Assembly: GCF_000012945.1 (NCBI RefSeq)
Contig: NC_007510.1
Coordinates: forward strand, 558,001-622,000
Reading direction: 5' to 3'
DNA length: 64,000 nt
Source: Burkholderia lata
GTDB taxonomy: Bacteria > Pseudomonadota > Gammaproteobacteria > Burkholderiales > Burkholderiaceae
Numbering within the stretch: position 1 is the first letter of the stretch; every line of letters starts with the position of its first letter. The notes beneath the pieces are model-generated. The model was given only the letters and a program-made list of their open reading frames with translations. It was not told the origin of the DNA and did no database searches. Shown here one piece after another: positions 1 through 6,803 of the stretch. Both the position numbers and the translations under genes were made by a program.

Positions 1-1713
1 GGCACCCTGAAAGAAGCACCCGCCGACGCAGAGATCGTCAGCCACAAGCTGATGGTGCGCGCCGGCATGATCCGTCGCGTCGCCGGCGGCATCTATAACT
101 ACCTGCCGGTCGGCCTGCGTTCGATTCGCAAGGTCGAGGCGATCGTGCGCGAGGAAATGAACCGGGCGGGCGGCATCGAGCTGCTGATGCCGGCCGTGCA
201 ACCCGCCGAGCTGTGGCAGGAGTCGGGCCGCTGGGAGCAGTACGGCCCCGAGCTGCTGCGCTTCAAGGACCGCAAGGACAACGACTTCGTGATCGGGCCG
301 ACGCACGAGGAAGTCATCACCGACATCGCGCGCAACCAGATCAAGAGCTACCGGCAGATGCCGGTGAACTTCTACCAGATCCAGACGAAGTTCCGCGACG
401 AGATCCGTCCGCGCTTCGGCGTGATGCGCGGCCGCGAATTCATCATGAAGGACGCGTACTCGTTCGACAAGGATGCGGCCGGCCTGAACGAGTCGTATCG
501 CAAGATGTACGACGCGTACGTGCGCATCTTCACGCGCCTCGGCCTGGAGTTCCGCGCGGTCGCGGCCGACAGCGGCTCGATCGGCGGCAACTTCTCGCAC
601 GAATTCCACGTGATCGCCGACACCGGTGAAGACGCGATCGCGTACTGCCCGACGTCCGAATTCGCGGCGAACATCGAGGCGGCCGAAGCGCTGCCGCTGA
701 TCGCCGAACGCGCAGCGCCGGCCGAAGCGATGGAGAAGGTCGCGACGCCCGGCAAGGCGAAGTGCGAAGCCGTCGCCGAACTGCTGGCCATCCCGCTCGA
801 GCGCACGATCAAGTCGATCGTGCTCGCGACCGACAACGAAGGTGCCGAGCCGACCATCTGGCTCGTGATGCTGCGCGGCGATCACGACCTGAACGAGATC
901 AAGGTGTCGAAGCTGCCGGGCCTGAAGAACCACCGCTTCGCGACCGAGCAGGAAATCGTCGAGTGGTTCGGCACGCCGCCGGGCTACCTCGGCCCGGTCG
1001 GCACGAAGAAGCCCGTGAAGGTGATCGCGGACCGCACGGTCGCGAACATGAGCGACTTCGTCGTCGGCGCGAACGAGGTCGATTACCACATCGCTGGCGT
1101 GAACTGGGGCCGCGACCTGCCCGAGCCGGACGTCGCCGACGTGCGTAACGTGAAGAAGGGCGACCCGTCGCCGGACGGCAAGGGCGTGATCGACATCTGC
1201 CGCGGCATCGAAGTCGGCCACGTGTTCCAGCTCGGCACCAAGTACTCGGAAGCGATGGGTGCGACGTTCCTCGACGAGTCGGGCAAGCCGCAGCCGATGC
1301 TGATGGGCTGCTACGGCGTCGGCGTCACGCGTATTCTCGGCGCGGCGATCGAGCAGAACTTCGACGACAAGGGCATCATCTGGCCCGAGTCGATCGCGCC
1401 GTTCGAAGTCGTGCTGTGCCCGATGGGCTATGACCGCAGCGACATGGTGCGCGAGACCGCCGACAAGCTGTACGCGGAACTCGTCGCAGCCGGCATCGAC
1501 GTGATCCTCGACGATCGCGGCGAGCGCCCGGGCGTGATGTTCGCCGACTGGGAGCTGATCGGCGTGCCGCATCGCCTCGTGATCGGCGAGCGCGGCCTGA
1601 AGGAAGGCAAGATCGAGTATCAGGGCCGCCGCGACGCCGAAGCGACGCTGCTGCCGGCCGACGCGGCTGCGGCGACGGTCGCGGAGAAGATCCGCGCCGC
1701 GCTCGCGCGCTAA
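1..1713 (+). CDS. proS: Prolyl-tRNA synthetase, 5' end outside window
   Basis: Charges tRNA-Pro with proline in the cytoplasm (class II aminoacyl-tRNA synthetase). The frame is open from base 1, and the first residues read [18 protein letters not shown], which matches the start region of bacterial ProS, so only about 8-10 residues lie upstream of the window; the first internal Met at 52 is not the start. Seen in order: class II motif 2 ([12 protein letters not shown], about residue 130), a long insertion typical of the YbaK-like editing domain of bacterial-type ProS (roughly 230-400), motif 3 ([17 protein letters not shown]), and a C-terminal anticodon-binding domain. 570 codons are present. 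The marC-like gene follows 21 bp after the stop, so co-transcription is likely. Confidence 0.97.
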   Translation, partial: GTLKEAPADAEIVSHKLMVRAGMIRRVAGGIYNYLPVGLRSIRKVEAIVREEMNRAGGIELLMPAVQPAELWQESGRWEQYGPELLRFKDRKDNDFVIGPTHEEVITDIARNQIKSYRQMPVNFYQIQTKFRDEIRPRFGVMRGREFIMKDAYSFDKDAAGLNESYRKMYDAYVRIFTRLGLEFRAVAADSGSIGGNFSHEFHVIADTGEDAIAYCPTSEFAANIEAAEALPLIAERAAPAEAMEKVATPGKAKCEAVAELLAIPLERTIKSIVLATDNEGAEPTIWLVMLRGDHDLNEIKVSKLPGLKNHRFATEQEIVEWFGTPPGYLGPVGTKKPVKVIADRTVANMSDFVVGANEVDYHIAGVNWGRDLPEPDVADVRNVKKGDPSPDGKGVIDICRGIEVGHVFQLGTKYSEAMGATFLDESGKPQPMLMGCYGVGVTRILGAAIEQNFDDKGIIWPESIAPFEVVLCPMGYDRSDMVRETADKLYAELVAAGIDVILDDRGERPGVMFADWELIGVPHRLVIGERGLKEGKIEYQGRRDAEATLLPADAAAATVAEKIRAALAR

Positions 1714-1734
1714 GCGCACCGACCGGGGAACGCG

Positions 1735-2337
1735 GTGGAATACACCTTCCTGTCGGCCACCGTGCTCCTGGTGCTGATCACCGATCCGCTCGGCAACATC
1801 CCGCTGTTCATTTCGGCCATGCGGGATGTGCCGCGCGAGCGGCGCGTGAAGCTGATCCTGCGTGAAGTGGGGATCGCATTCGTGATCCTGCTGTTCTTCA
1901 TGCTGGTCGGCGACCGCTTCCTGCGGATGATGAGCCTCACCGACCTGTCGCTGCGGCTCGGCGGCGGGATCGTGCTGTTCCTGATCGCGCTGCGGATGAT
2001 CTTCCCGCATCCGGACGGCGCGCTCGGCAACGATCCGCGCGCGGGCGGCGAGCCGTTCATCGTGCCGCTCGCGATTCCGGCGCTCGCCGGGCCGTCCGCG
2101 CTCGCGACGGTGATGCTGCTGACGTCGCAGGGGCCCGGCAAGATGCTCGAGTGGGTCGGCGCGCTGACGGTCACGATGATCGTCTGCGCGGTGACGCTGG
2201 TGCTGGCCGAGCGGATCCAGCAATGGATCGGCGAGCGGACCGTCGCGGCGTTCGAGCGGTTGATGGGCCTCGTGCTCGTCGCGATTTCGGTCGAGATGAT
2301 GCTGGGCGGTGTCCGCGCGTTCGTGCACCAGCTGTAG
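1735..2337 (+). CDS. MarC-family integral membrane protein
   Basis: A 200-residue inner-membrane protein of the MarC/UPF0056 family; function of the family is unsettled, and the old link to multiple antibiotic resistance is not generally supported. About six hydrophobic segments span nearly the whole length, and the N-terminal stretch LITDPLGNIPLFISAM is typical of the family. The start is GTG at 1735, chosen because a purine-rich GGGGAA lies just upstream and the protein begins directly with a membrane segment. It sits 21 bp after proS and ends just before a strong terminator, so it is probably the last gene of a proS-marC unit. Confidence 0.88.
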   Translation: MEYTFLSATVLLVLITDPLGNIPLFISAMRDVPRERRVKLILREVGIAFVILLFFMLVGDRFLRMMSLTDLSLRLGGGIVLFLIALRMIFPHPDGALGNDPRAGGEPFIVPLAIPALAGPSALATVMLLTSQGPGKMLEWVGALTVTMIVCAVTLVLAERIQQWIGERTVAAFERLMGLVLVAISVEMMLGGVRAFVHQL

Positions 2338-2373
2338 GGCGACGCGGCGCGCATCCAGGACACCCACGAAAAA

Positions 2374-2407
2374 AAAGCGGCGCTCCGGGAAACCGGGGCG
2401 CCGCTTT
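2374..2407. terminator. Bidirectional terminator between marC-like gene and hpt
   Basis: Arms AAAGCGGCGCTCCGG and CCGGGGCGCCGCTTT pair over 15 positions (one G-T) around a GAAA loop. Read on the minus strand it is followed by eight T residues, so it is a strong intrinsic terminator for hpt; on the plus strand the tail is TTTCTATTT, adequate for the proS-marC transcript. It serves two convergent genes. Confidence 0.9.
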
Positions 2408-2437
2408 CTATTTATATGGTGCGGAGGAGCGGGGCGC

Positions 2438-2989
2438 TCAGACGTTCGTGGTCAGCGCGCGGATCGTCGGCAGGTTGCGCCAGTAGCCCTTCGCATCCAT
2501 CCCGCAGCCGAACACGTAGCGGTCGGGCACCGGGAAGCCGCAGAAGTCGGGGTGCAGTGGCTTTGCCTTCGAGAGCGTCTTCTCGCACAGCACGGCCGAC
2601 ATGAAGCGCTGCGCACCCATGTCGAGGATGCGGTCGCGGATCGCGGCCATCGTCTCGCCTTCGTCGAGGATGTCGTCCAGCACGAGCACGATCCGGTCCT
2701 TCACCGATTCGCGCGGCGCGACGCGCCAGTGCATTTCCGGGCTGCCCTGCGTCGTATTGCGATAGCGGGTCAGGTGGATGTAGTCGAATTCCAGCGGGAA
2801 ATCGAGATGCGGCAGCAGCATCCCGGTAAACACCGCGGCGCCGCCCATCACCGAGAGAACGAGCGGGAACGCATCGCCGATCTCGGCGCGGATCGCGTCG
2901 GCCATCCGGGAGATCGACGCATTGACGGCGTCGGCCGAGACGATCTCTTCGGAGTGGTTGAAAATGTGGAGGGCTTCTTCGCGGTTCAT
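2438..2989 (-). CDS. hpt: Hypoxanthine-guanine phosphoribosyltransferase
   Basis: Purine salvage: transfers the phosphoribosyl group of PRPP to hypoxanthine or guanine. The PRPP-binding loop VLVLDDILDEGETMAAI is intact and the 183-residue length fits the family. The start is placed at the Met of MNREEALHIFN (2989); the open frame runs 9 codons further to 3016, but those residues (MYTDCPPEH) do not look like protein of this family. It is convergent with the marC-like gene and shares its terminator, and it lies downstream of ffh on the same strand with a 94-bp gap. A xanthine-preferring role cannot be excluded from sequence alone. Confidence 0.9.
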   Translation of the reverse strand: MNREEALHIFNHSEEIVSADAVNASISRMADAIRAEIGDAFPLVLSVMGGAAVFTGMLLPHLDFPLEFDYIHLTRYRNTTQGSPEMHWRVAPRESVKDRIVLVLDDILDEGETMAAIRDRILDMGAQRFMSAVLCEKTLSKAKPLHPDFCGFPVPDRYVFGCGMDAKGYWRNLPTIRALTTNV

Positions 2990-3083
2990 GTGTTCTGGCG
3001 GGCAGTCGGTATACAAATAAGAATGAAGCAGAACGGACGGCGCGCGCTACAGCAAAAACCCGCGCGCCGGCCGATGGGCGGAA

Positions 3084-4451
3084 TCAGCGCATGCCGGGCA
3101 TCATGCCCTTCAGGCCGCGCATCATCTTCTGCATGTTGCCGCCCTTCAGCTTCTTCATCATCGTACGCATCTGGTCGTACTGGTTCAGCATCCGGTTGAC
3201 TTCCTGCACCGGCACGCCCGCGCCGGCTGCAATGCGGCGCTTGCGCGTCGCCTTGATGATCTCGGGTTTCGCGCGCTCGGCCGGCGTCATCGAGCTGATG
3301 ATGCCCTCCATCCGGCGGATCGACTTCTCGGCCTGGCCCATGTCGGCGCCGGCCGCCGCCTGCTGGAACTGCGCAGGCAGCTTGTCCATCAGCGACGACA
3401 GGCCGCCCATGTTCTTCATCTGGGAGATCTGCGCGCGGAAATCGTTCAGGTCGAAGTCGCCGCCTTTCTTGACCTTGTCGGCGAGCTTCTGCGCGGCCTG
3501 CACGTCGACGCCGCGCTGCGCCTCCTCGACGAGCGCGAGGATGTCGCCCATGCCGAGGATCCGGTTCGCCATCCGGTCGGGGTGGAACACCTCGAGGCCG
3601 TCGAGCTTCTCGGCGACACCGACGAACTTGATCGGCTTGCCCGTGACGTGACGCACCGACAGCGCGGCACCGCCGCGCGAGTCGCCGTCGAGCTTGGTCA
3701 GCACGACGCCGGTGAGCGGCAGCGTGTCGTTGAACGCCTTCGCGGTGTTGACCGCGTCCTGGCCGAGCATCGCGTCGACGACGAACAGCGTTTCGGCCGG
3801 CTTCAGCGTGCCGTGCAGCGCGGCGATTTCCTGCATCATCACTTCGTCGATGCCGAGGCGGCCGGCCGTGTCGACGATCAGCACGTCATGGTAGTGGCGC
3901 TTCGCCCAGTCGACGGCCGCGATCGCGATGTCGACGGGTTTCTGGTCCGGCGTGGACGGGAAGAAGTCGGCGCCGACCTGTTCGCTCACCGTTTTCAGCT
4001 GCATGATTGCGGCCGGGCGATACACGTCGCACGACACGGTCAGCACCTTCTTCTTGTACTTCTCGCGCAGCAGCTTCGCGAGCTTGCCGGCGGTCGTGGT
4101 CTTGCCCGCACCCTGCAGGCCGGCCATCAGGATCACCGCGGGCGGCGTGACCGCGAGGTTCAGCTCGGCGGCCTTGCCTTCGTAGTCGCCGCCGATCACG
4201 GCGGTCAGTTCCTTCTGGACCACGCCGACCAGCGCCTGACCCGGCGACAGGCTGCTGATCACTTCTTCGCCGAGCGCCTTTTCCTTGACCTTGGCGATGA
4301 ATTCGCGGACGACCGGCAGCGAAACGTCGGCCTCCAGCAGGGCGAGACGCACCTCGCGGAGCATCTCCTGCGTGTTCGCCTCGGTAAGCCGGGCCTCGCC
4401 GCGCAGCGTCTTGACGACGCGCGCCATCCGTTGAGTGAGATTGTCGAGCAT
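3084..4451 (-). CDS. ffh: Signal recognition particle GTPase Ffh
   Basis: Protein part of the signal recognition particle; with 4.5S RNA it delivers nascent membrane proteins to FtsY and the SecYEG translocon. 455 residues, the usual length. The N domain is followed by the GTPase G domain with G1 GLQGAGKTTT at residues 111-120, DTAGR at 194-198 and the guanine-specificity motif TKLD at 252-255. The C-terminal M domain is Met-rich and ends in a Met/Lys/Gly-rich tail. It is divergent from the ypjD-like gene, the same arrangement as in E. coli. A GC hairpin (GGCGCGCG/CGCGCGCC, 3039-3068) follows its stop and may end or stabilise the transcript. Confidence 0.98.
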   Translation of the reverse strand: MLDNLTQRMARVVKTLRGEARLTEANTQEMLREVRLALLEADVSLPVVREFIAKVKEKALGEEVISSLSPGQALVGVVQKELTAVIGGDYEGKAAELNLAVTPPAVILMAGLQGAGKTTTAGKLAKLLREKYKKKVLTVSCDVYRPAAIMQLKTVSEQVGADFFPSTPDQKPVDIAIAAVDWAKRHYHDVLIVDTAGRLGIDEVMMQEIAALHGTLKPAETLFVVDAMLGQDAVNTAKAFNDTLPLTGVVLTKLDGDSRGGAALSVRHVTGKPIKFVGVAEKLDGLEVFHPDRMANRILGMGDILALVEEAQRGVDVQAAQKLADKVKKGGDFDLNDFRAQISQMKNMGGLSSLMDKLPAQFQQAAAGADMGQAEKSIRRMEGIISSMTPAERAKPEIIKATRKRRIAAGAGVPVQEVNRMLNQYDQMRTMMKKLKGGNMQKMMRGLKGMMPGMR

Positions 4452-4540
4452 GGGGAGCGATGGACAGTGGGGCCCGAAGGCGCGGCGGAACCGAACAAAG
4501 GGAGCCGTCGCGGGAAGGGGGCCTAGTGTAAACTTCGAAC

Positions 4541-5434
4541 ATGGATATTGTACTGTATGCCCTCACCGCATTCCTGTACGGCGGCCTCGCCGTCGCAGGC
4601 TGGCGCACGCACCGTCAGGGCGCGACGCCGCTCGTCGCGAGCGTGCCGGCCGTGCCGGTTCCCGCGTCCGCCGCGTCCGGGATGAGCGGGGCCGGCCGCG
4701 CGCTGCTGTTCGCCGCGCTGGTCGCGCACGGCGTGCTGCTCCACACGACGATCTTTCCGAACGACGCGATGGTGTTCGGCTTCGCGTTCGCGCTGTCCGC
4801 GATGTTCTGGCTCGGCGCCGGCATCTACTGGATCGAGAGCTTCTTCTTCCCGCTCGACAGCCTGCGCCTGCTGGTATTGCCGCTCGCGTGCGGCGCGTCG
4901 CTGCTGCCGCTCGTGTTCGGCGGCGTGCGGGTGCTTCCTTATGCCGCAGCACCGCTGTTCAAGCTGCATTTCCTGATCGCGAACATCGCATATGGCCTGT
5001 TCGCGATCGCGGCGCTGCACGCGATCCTGATGCTGATGGTCGAGCGGCGCCTGCAGTCGCTGAGGAGCGGCGGGCGCGATGGCTCGACGGGCTGGATCGC
5101 GAGCTGGCTCGAGACGCTGCCGCCGCTGCTTACGCTCGAGAAGCTGCTGTTCCGCCTGATCGGCGCCGGCTTCGTGCTGCTCACGCTGACGCTCGCGTCG
5201 GGCATCCTGTTCAGCGAGCAGGTCGACGCGCGCGCGCTGCGGCTCGACCACAAGACGGTATTCGCGATCCTGTCGTGGCTGATGTTCGGCGGCCTGCTGG
5301 TCGCCCGCAAGACGTCGGGCTGGCGCGGCCGTGGTGCCGCGCGCTGGGTGCTCGTGTCGTTCGCCGCGCTGCTGCTCGCGTATGTCGGCAGCCGGTTCGT
5401 TTTCGAGGTGCTGCTGCACCGTTCCGTGGTTTGA
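4541..5434 (+). CDS. Cytochrome c assembly (CcsA/YpjD-type) membrane protein
   Basis: A 297-residue polytopic inner-membrane protein with about eight hydrophobic segments, beginning MDIVLYALTAFLYGGLAVAG. Sequence and position (divergent from ffh) match the YpjD group of the CcsA/CcmC-like cytochrome c assembly family. The family handles haem export or presentation, but for YpjD itself the role is not established. The start at 4541 has a purine run (AAGGGGG, 4515-4521) about 20 nt upstream rather than a close Shine-Dalgarno, so translation may be weak or the transcript may start very near the ATG. The next gene begins 13 bp after its stop. Confidence 0.8.
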   Translation: MDIVLYALTAFLYGGLAVAGWRTHRQGATPLVASVPAVPVPASAASGMSGAGRALLFAALVAHGVLLHTTIFPNDAMVFGFAFALSAMFWLGAGIYWIESFFFPLDSLRLLVLPLACGASLLPLVFGGVRVLPYAAAPLFKLHFLIANIAYGLFAIAALHAILMLMVERRLQSLRSGGRDGSTGWIASWLETLPPLLTLEKLLFRLIGAGFVLLTLTLASGILFSEQVDARALRLDHKTVFAILSWLMFGGLLVARKTSGWRGRGAARWVLVSFAALLLAYVGSRFVFEVLLHRSVV

Positions 5435-5447
5435 ACGCAGGTTTCCG

Positions 5448-5765
5448 ATGCGACAGATTCTTCTCCTGATTCTTCTCTTCTTCGCGGGTTCGTGGATCGC
5501 GCGCAAGCTGCGCCAGGCCCAGGAGCAAGCACAGGCGCGCACCGGCCGCGGCGCCGGTTACGACGGTACGCCCGGCGCCGGCGGCGCGGGTGCGGCACGC
5601 CCGAACGGCGACGCGCGGGCGCTGCCCGAGCCGATGGTGCGCTGCGCCGAATGCGGCGTGCATGCGCCGAAGGGCGACGCCGTTGCCGCGGGCGGCGAAT
5701 ACTTCTGCAGTGCCGAGCACGCGCAGCGCCACGCCGCACGGTCGAGCGGTCGCGACGCACGATGA
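5448..5765 (+). CDS. Small membrane-anchored zinc-finger protein (PP0621-like)
   Basis: A 105-residue protein: one N-terminal membrane helix (MRQILLLILLFFAGSWIA), an Ala/Gly/Arg-rich linker, then a C-terminal module MVRCAECGVHAPKGDAV...YFCSAEH whose Cys and His spacing looks like a small zinc-binding site. The pattern resembles the PP0621 family of conserved proteins next to ampD in other proteobacteria; no function is known. The start at 5448 was chosen over an earlier Met because the upstream frame overlaps the previous gene out of frame. Its TGA overlaps the ampD ATG (ATGA, 5762-5765), suggesting translational coupling. Confidence 0.75.
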   Translation: MRQILLLILLFFAGSWIARKLRQAQEQAQARTGRGAGYDGTPGAGGAGAARPNGDARALPEPMVRCAECGVHAPKGDAVAAGGEYFCSAEHAQRHAARSSGRDAR

Positions 5766-6352
5766 GCGACGCGCTGCTGCTGTCGGTCGACGCGAACGGC
5801 TGGGTGCGCGAAGCGCGCCATGCGCCGTCGCCGAACTTCGAGGTGCGGCCCGCGGGCGCGGTGCCGACGCTCGTGGTCGTCCACAACATCAGCCTGCCGC
5901 CCGGCGAATTCGGTGGCGATGCAATCGAGGCGCTGTTCCTGAACCGCCTCGATTGCGATGCGCACCCTTATTACCAGAGCCACCTGCGCGACGTGCGCGT
6001 GTCCGCGCACTTCCTGATCCGCCGCAGCGGCGAGCTCGTGCAGTTCGTGTCGTGCGACGAGCGCGCGTGGCACGCGGGCTCGTCCGAGTTCTTTGGCCGC
6101 GCGCGCTGCAACGACTTCTCGATCGGCATCGAGCTCGAAGGCGCGGACGACGTGCCGTTCGACGACGCGCAGTATGCGATGCTCGCCGCGCTCTCCCGCA
6201 CGCTCGCGGCACGCTACCCGGTCGACGCATTCGCCGGGCACTCGGACGTCGCGCCGGGCCGCAAGACCGACCCGGGCCCGCATTTCGATTGGCAACGCTT
6301 CGCGAGCGATGCCGGTTTTTCCGCCGAATACTTTCCTTTCCGTCAGCACTGA
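5762..6352 (+). CDS. ampD: 1,6-anhydro-N-acetylmuramyl-L-alanine amidase AmpD
   Basis: Cytoplasmic zinc amidase of peptidoglycan recycling: removes the stem peptide from anhydro-muropeptides, and its loss induces AmpC in species with AmpR control. 196 residues. The zinc ligands expected from the E. coli enzyme are present as H41 (VVHNISLPPG), H160 (FAGHSDVAPG) and D170 (KTDPGPHFDW), with K168 and E124 (GIELEG) at the catalytic positions. It overlaps the preceding small gene by 4 bp. A hairpin (CGGAGAAA/TTTCTCCG, 6370-6389) follows the stop after a T6 run. Confidence 0.96.
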   Translation: MSDALLLSVDANGWVREARHAPSPNFEVRPAGAVPTLVVVHNISLPPGEFGGDAIEALFLNRLDCDAHPYYQSHLRDVRVSAHFLIRRSGELVQFVSCDERAWHAGSSEFFGRARCNDFSIGIELEGADDVPFDDAQYAMLAALSRTLAARYPVDAFAGHSDVAPGRKTDPGPHFDWQRFASDAGFSAEYFPFRQH

Positions 6353-6369
6353 TCGCGGGGTTTTTTGAC

Positions 6370-6389
6370 CGGAGAAAGTTTTTTCTCCG
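6370..6389. terminator. Hairpin after ampD
   Basis: Perfect 8-bp stem CGGAGAAA/TTTCTCCG with a GTTT loop. A run of six T precedes it and the right arm is itself T-rich, so it can act as a weak terminator for the ypjD-ampD unit; no T tract follows. Confidence 0.45.
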
Positions 6390-6451
6390 ACCAATGCCTT
6401 GTCGTGTCTGCGCGTGAGCGATGTCAAGACCTCCATCGCAAATTATCCGTT

Positions 6452-6479
6452 TTGACGTCCTCCGAATGTCCACTATACT
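6452..6479 (+). promoter_or_regulatory. Sigma-70-type promoter of nrdA
   Basis: TTGACG (6452-6457) and TATACT (6474-6479) separated by 16 bp, both one mismatch from consensus. Predicted transcript start near 6486 gives an nrdA leader of about 318 nt. The -10 element lies inside the first NrdR-type box, the geometry expected for a repressor that blocks RNA polymerase. Confidence 0.75.
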
Positions 6480-6485
6480 TGGTGC
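6470..6485. promoter_or_regulatory. NrdR-type box 1 upstream of nrdA
   Basis: CCACTATACTTGGTGC matches the published-type NrdR box pattern acaCwAtATaTwGtgt at 11 of 16 positions. It covers the -10 element of the nrdA promoter. NrdR is the general ATP/dATP-sensing repressor of ribonucleotide reductase genes; its gene is not in this window. Confidence 0.7.
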
Positions 6486-6803
6486 CAGTTGAGTAGTTTT
6501 GTACTAGATATAGTGTGTGTCGCAGGGGAAACCCGAGCGGCACCGGCCGGCGGGCAACGCCGGCGGACAGGGTTCTCAGGGCGGCGCGTCAGGCCGGGCG
6601 GTCCGGGCGTCGCGATCAGCGCAGCGAACTTCGACGGGGCAGGGTACACATGACGAAGCACACGACCGGATCGGTTGTCGCGCATCGACCGAACCGGCTT
6701 CCCCGGCGCATCGCTCGCCTCTTACCGCTCGCGCACCGCGTTGCGCAGCGTTCGTTTTAATCCGCGGTTCTCTCCGCACCATCCAACACCAGGAGCTTTG
6801 CAC
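6486..6803 (+). other. Long GC-rich leader of nrdA
   Basis: About 318 nt between the predicted start of transcription and the nrdA ATG, with no full gene. It contains a perfect hairpin GCCGGCG/CGCCGGC (6546-6564, loop GGCAA) and a 36-codon open frame from ATG 6651 to TAA 6760 that ends 44 nt before nrdA and has no clear Shine-Dalgarno. Whether the short frame is translated or the structure regulates nrdA is unknown. Confidence 0.4.
6501..6516. promoter_or_regulatory. NrdR-type box 2 upstream of nrdA
   Basis: GTACTAGATATAGTGT matches the NrdR box pattern at 13 of 16 positions. It starts exactly 31 bp after box 1, about three helical turns, the typical phasing of paired NrdR sites. It lies just downstream of the predicted transcript start. 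Confidence 0.78.

Noticed and set aside
2309..3199. 296-codon plus-strand frame across hpt
   Set aside because: Antisense of hpt, which has an intact PRPP motif.
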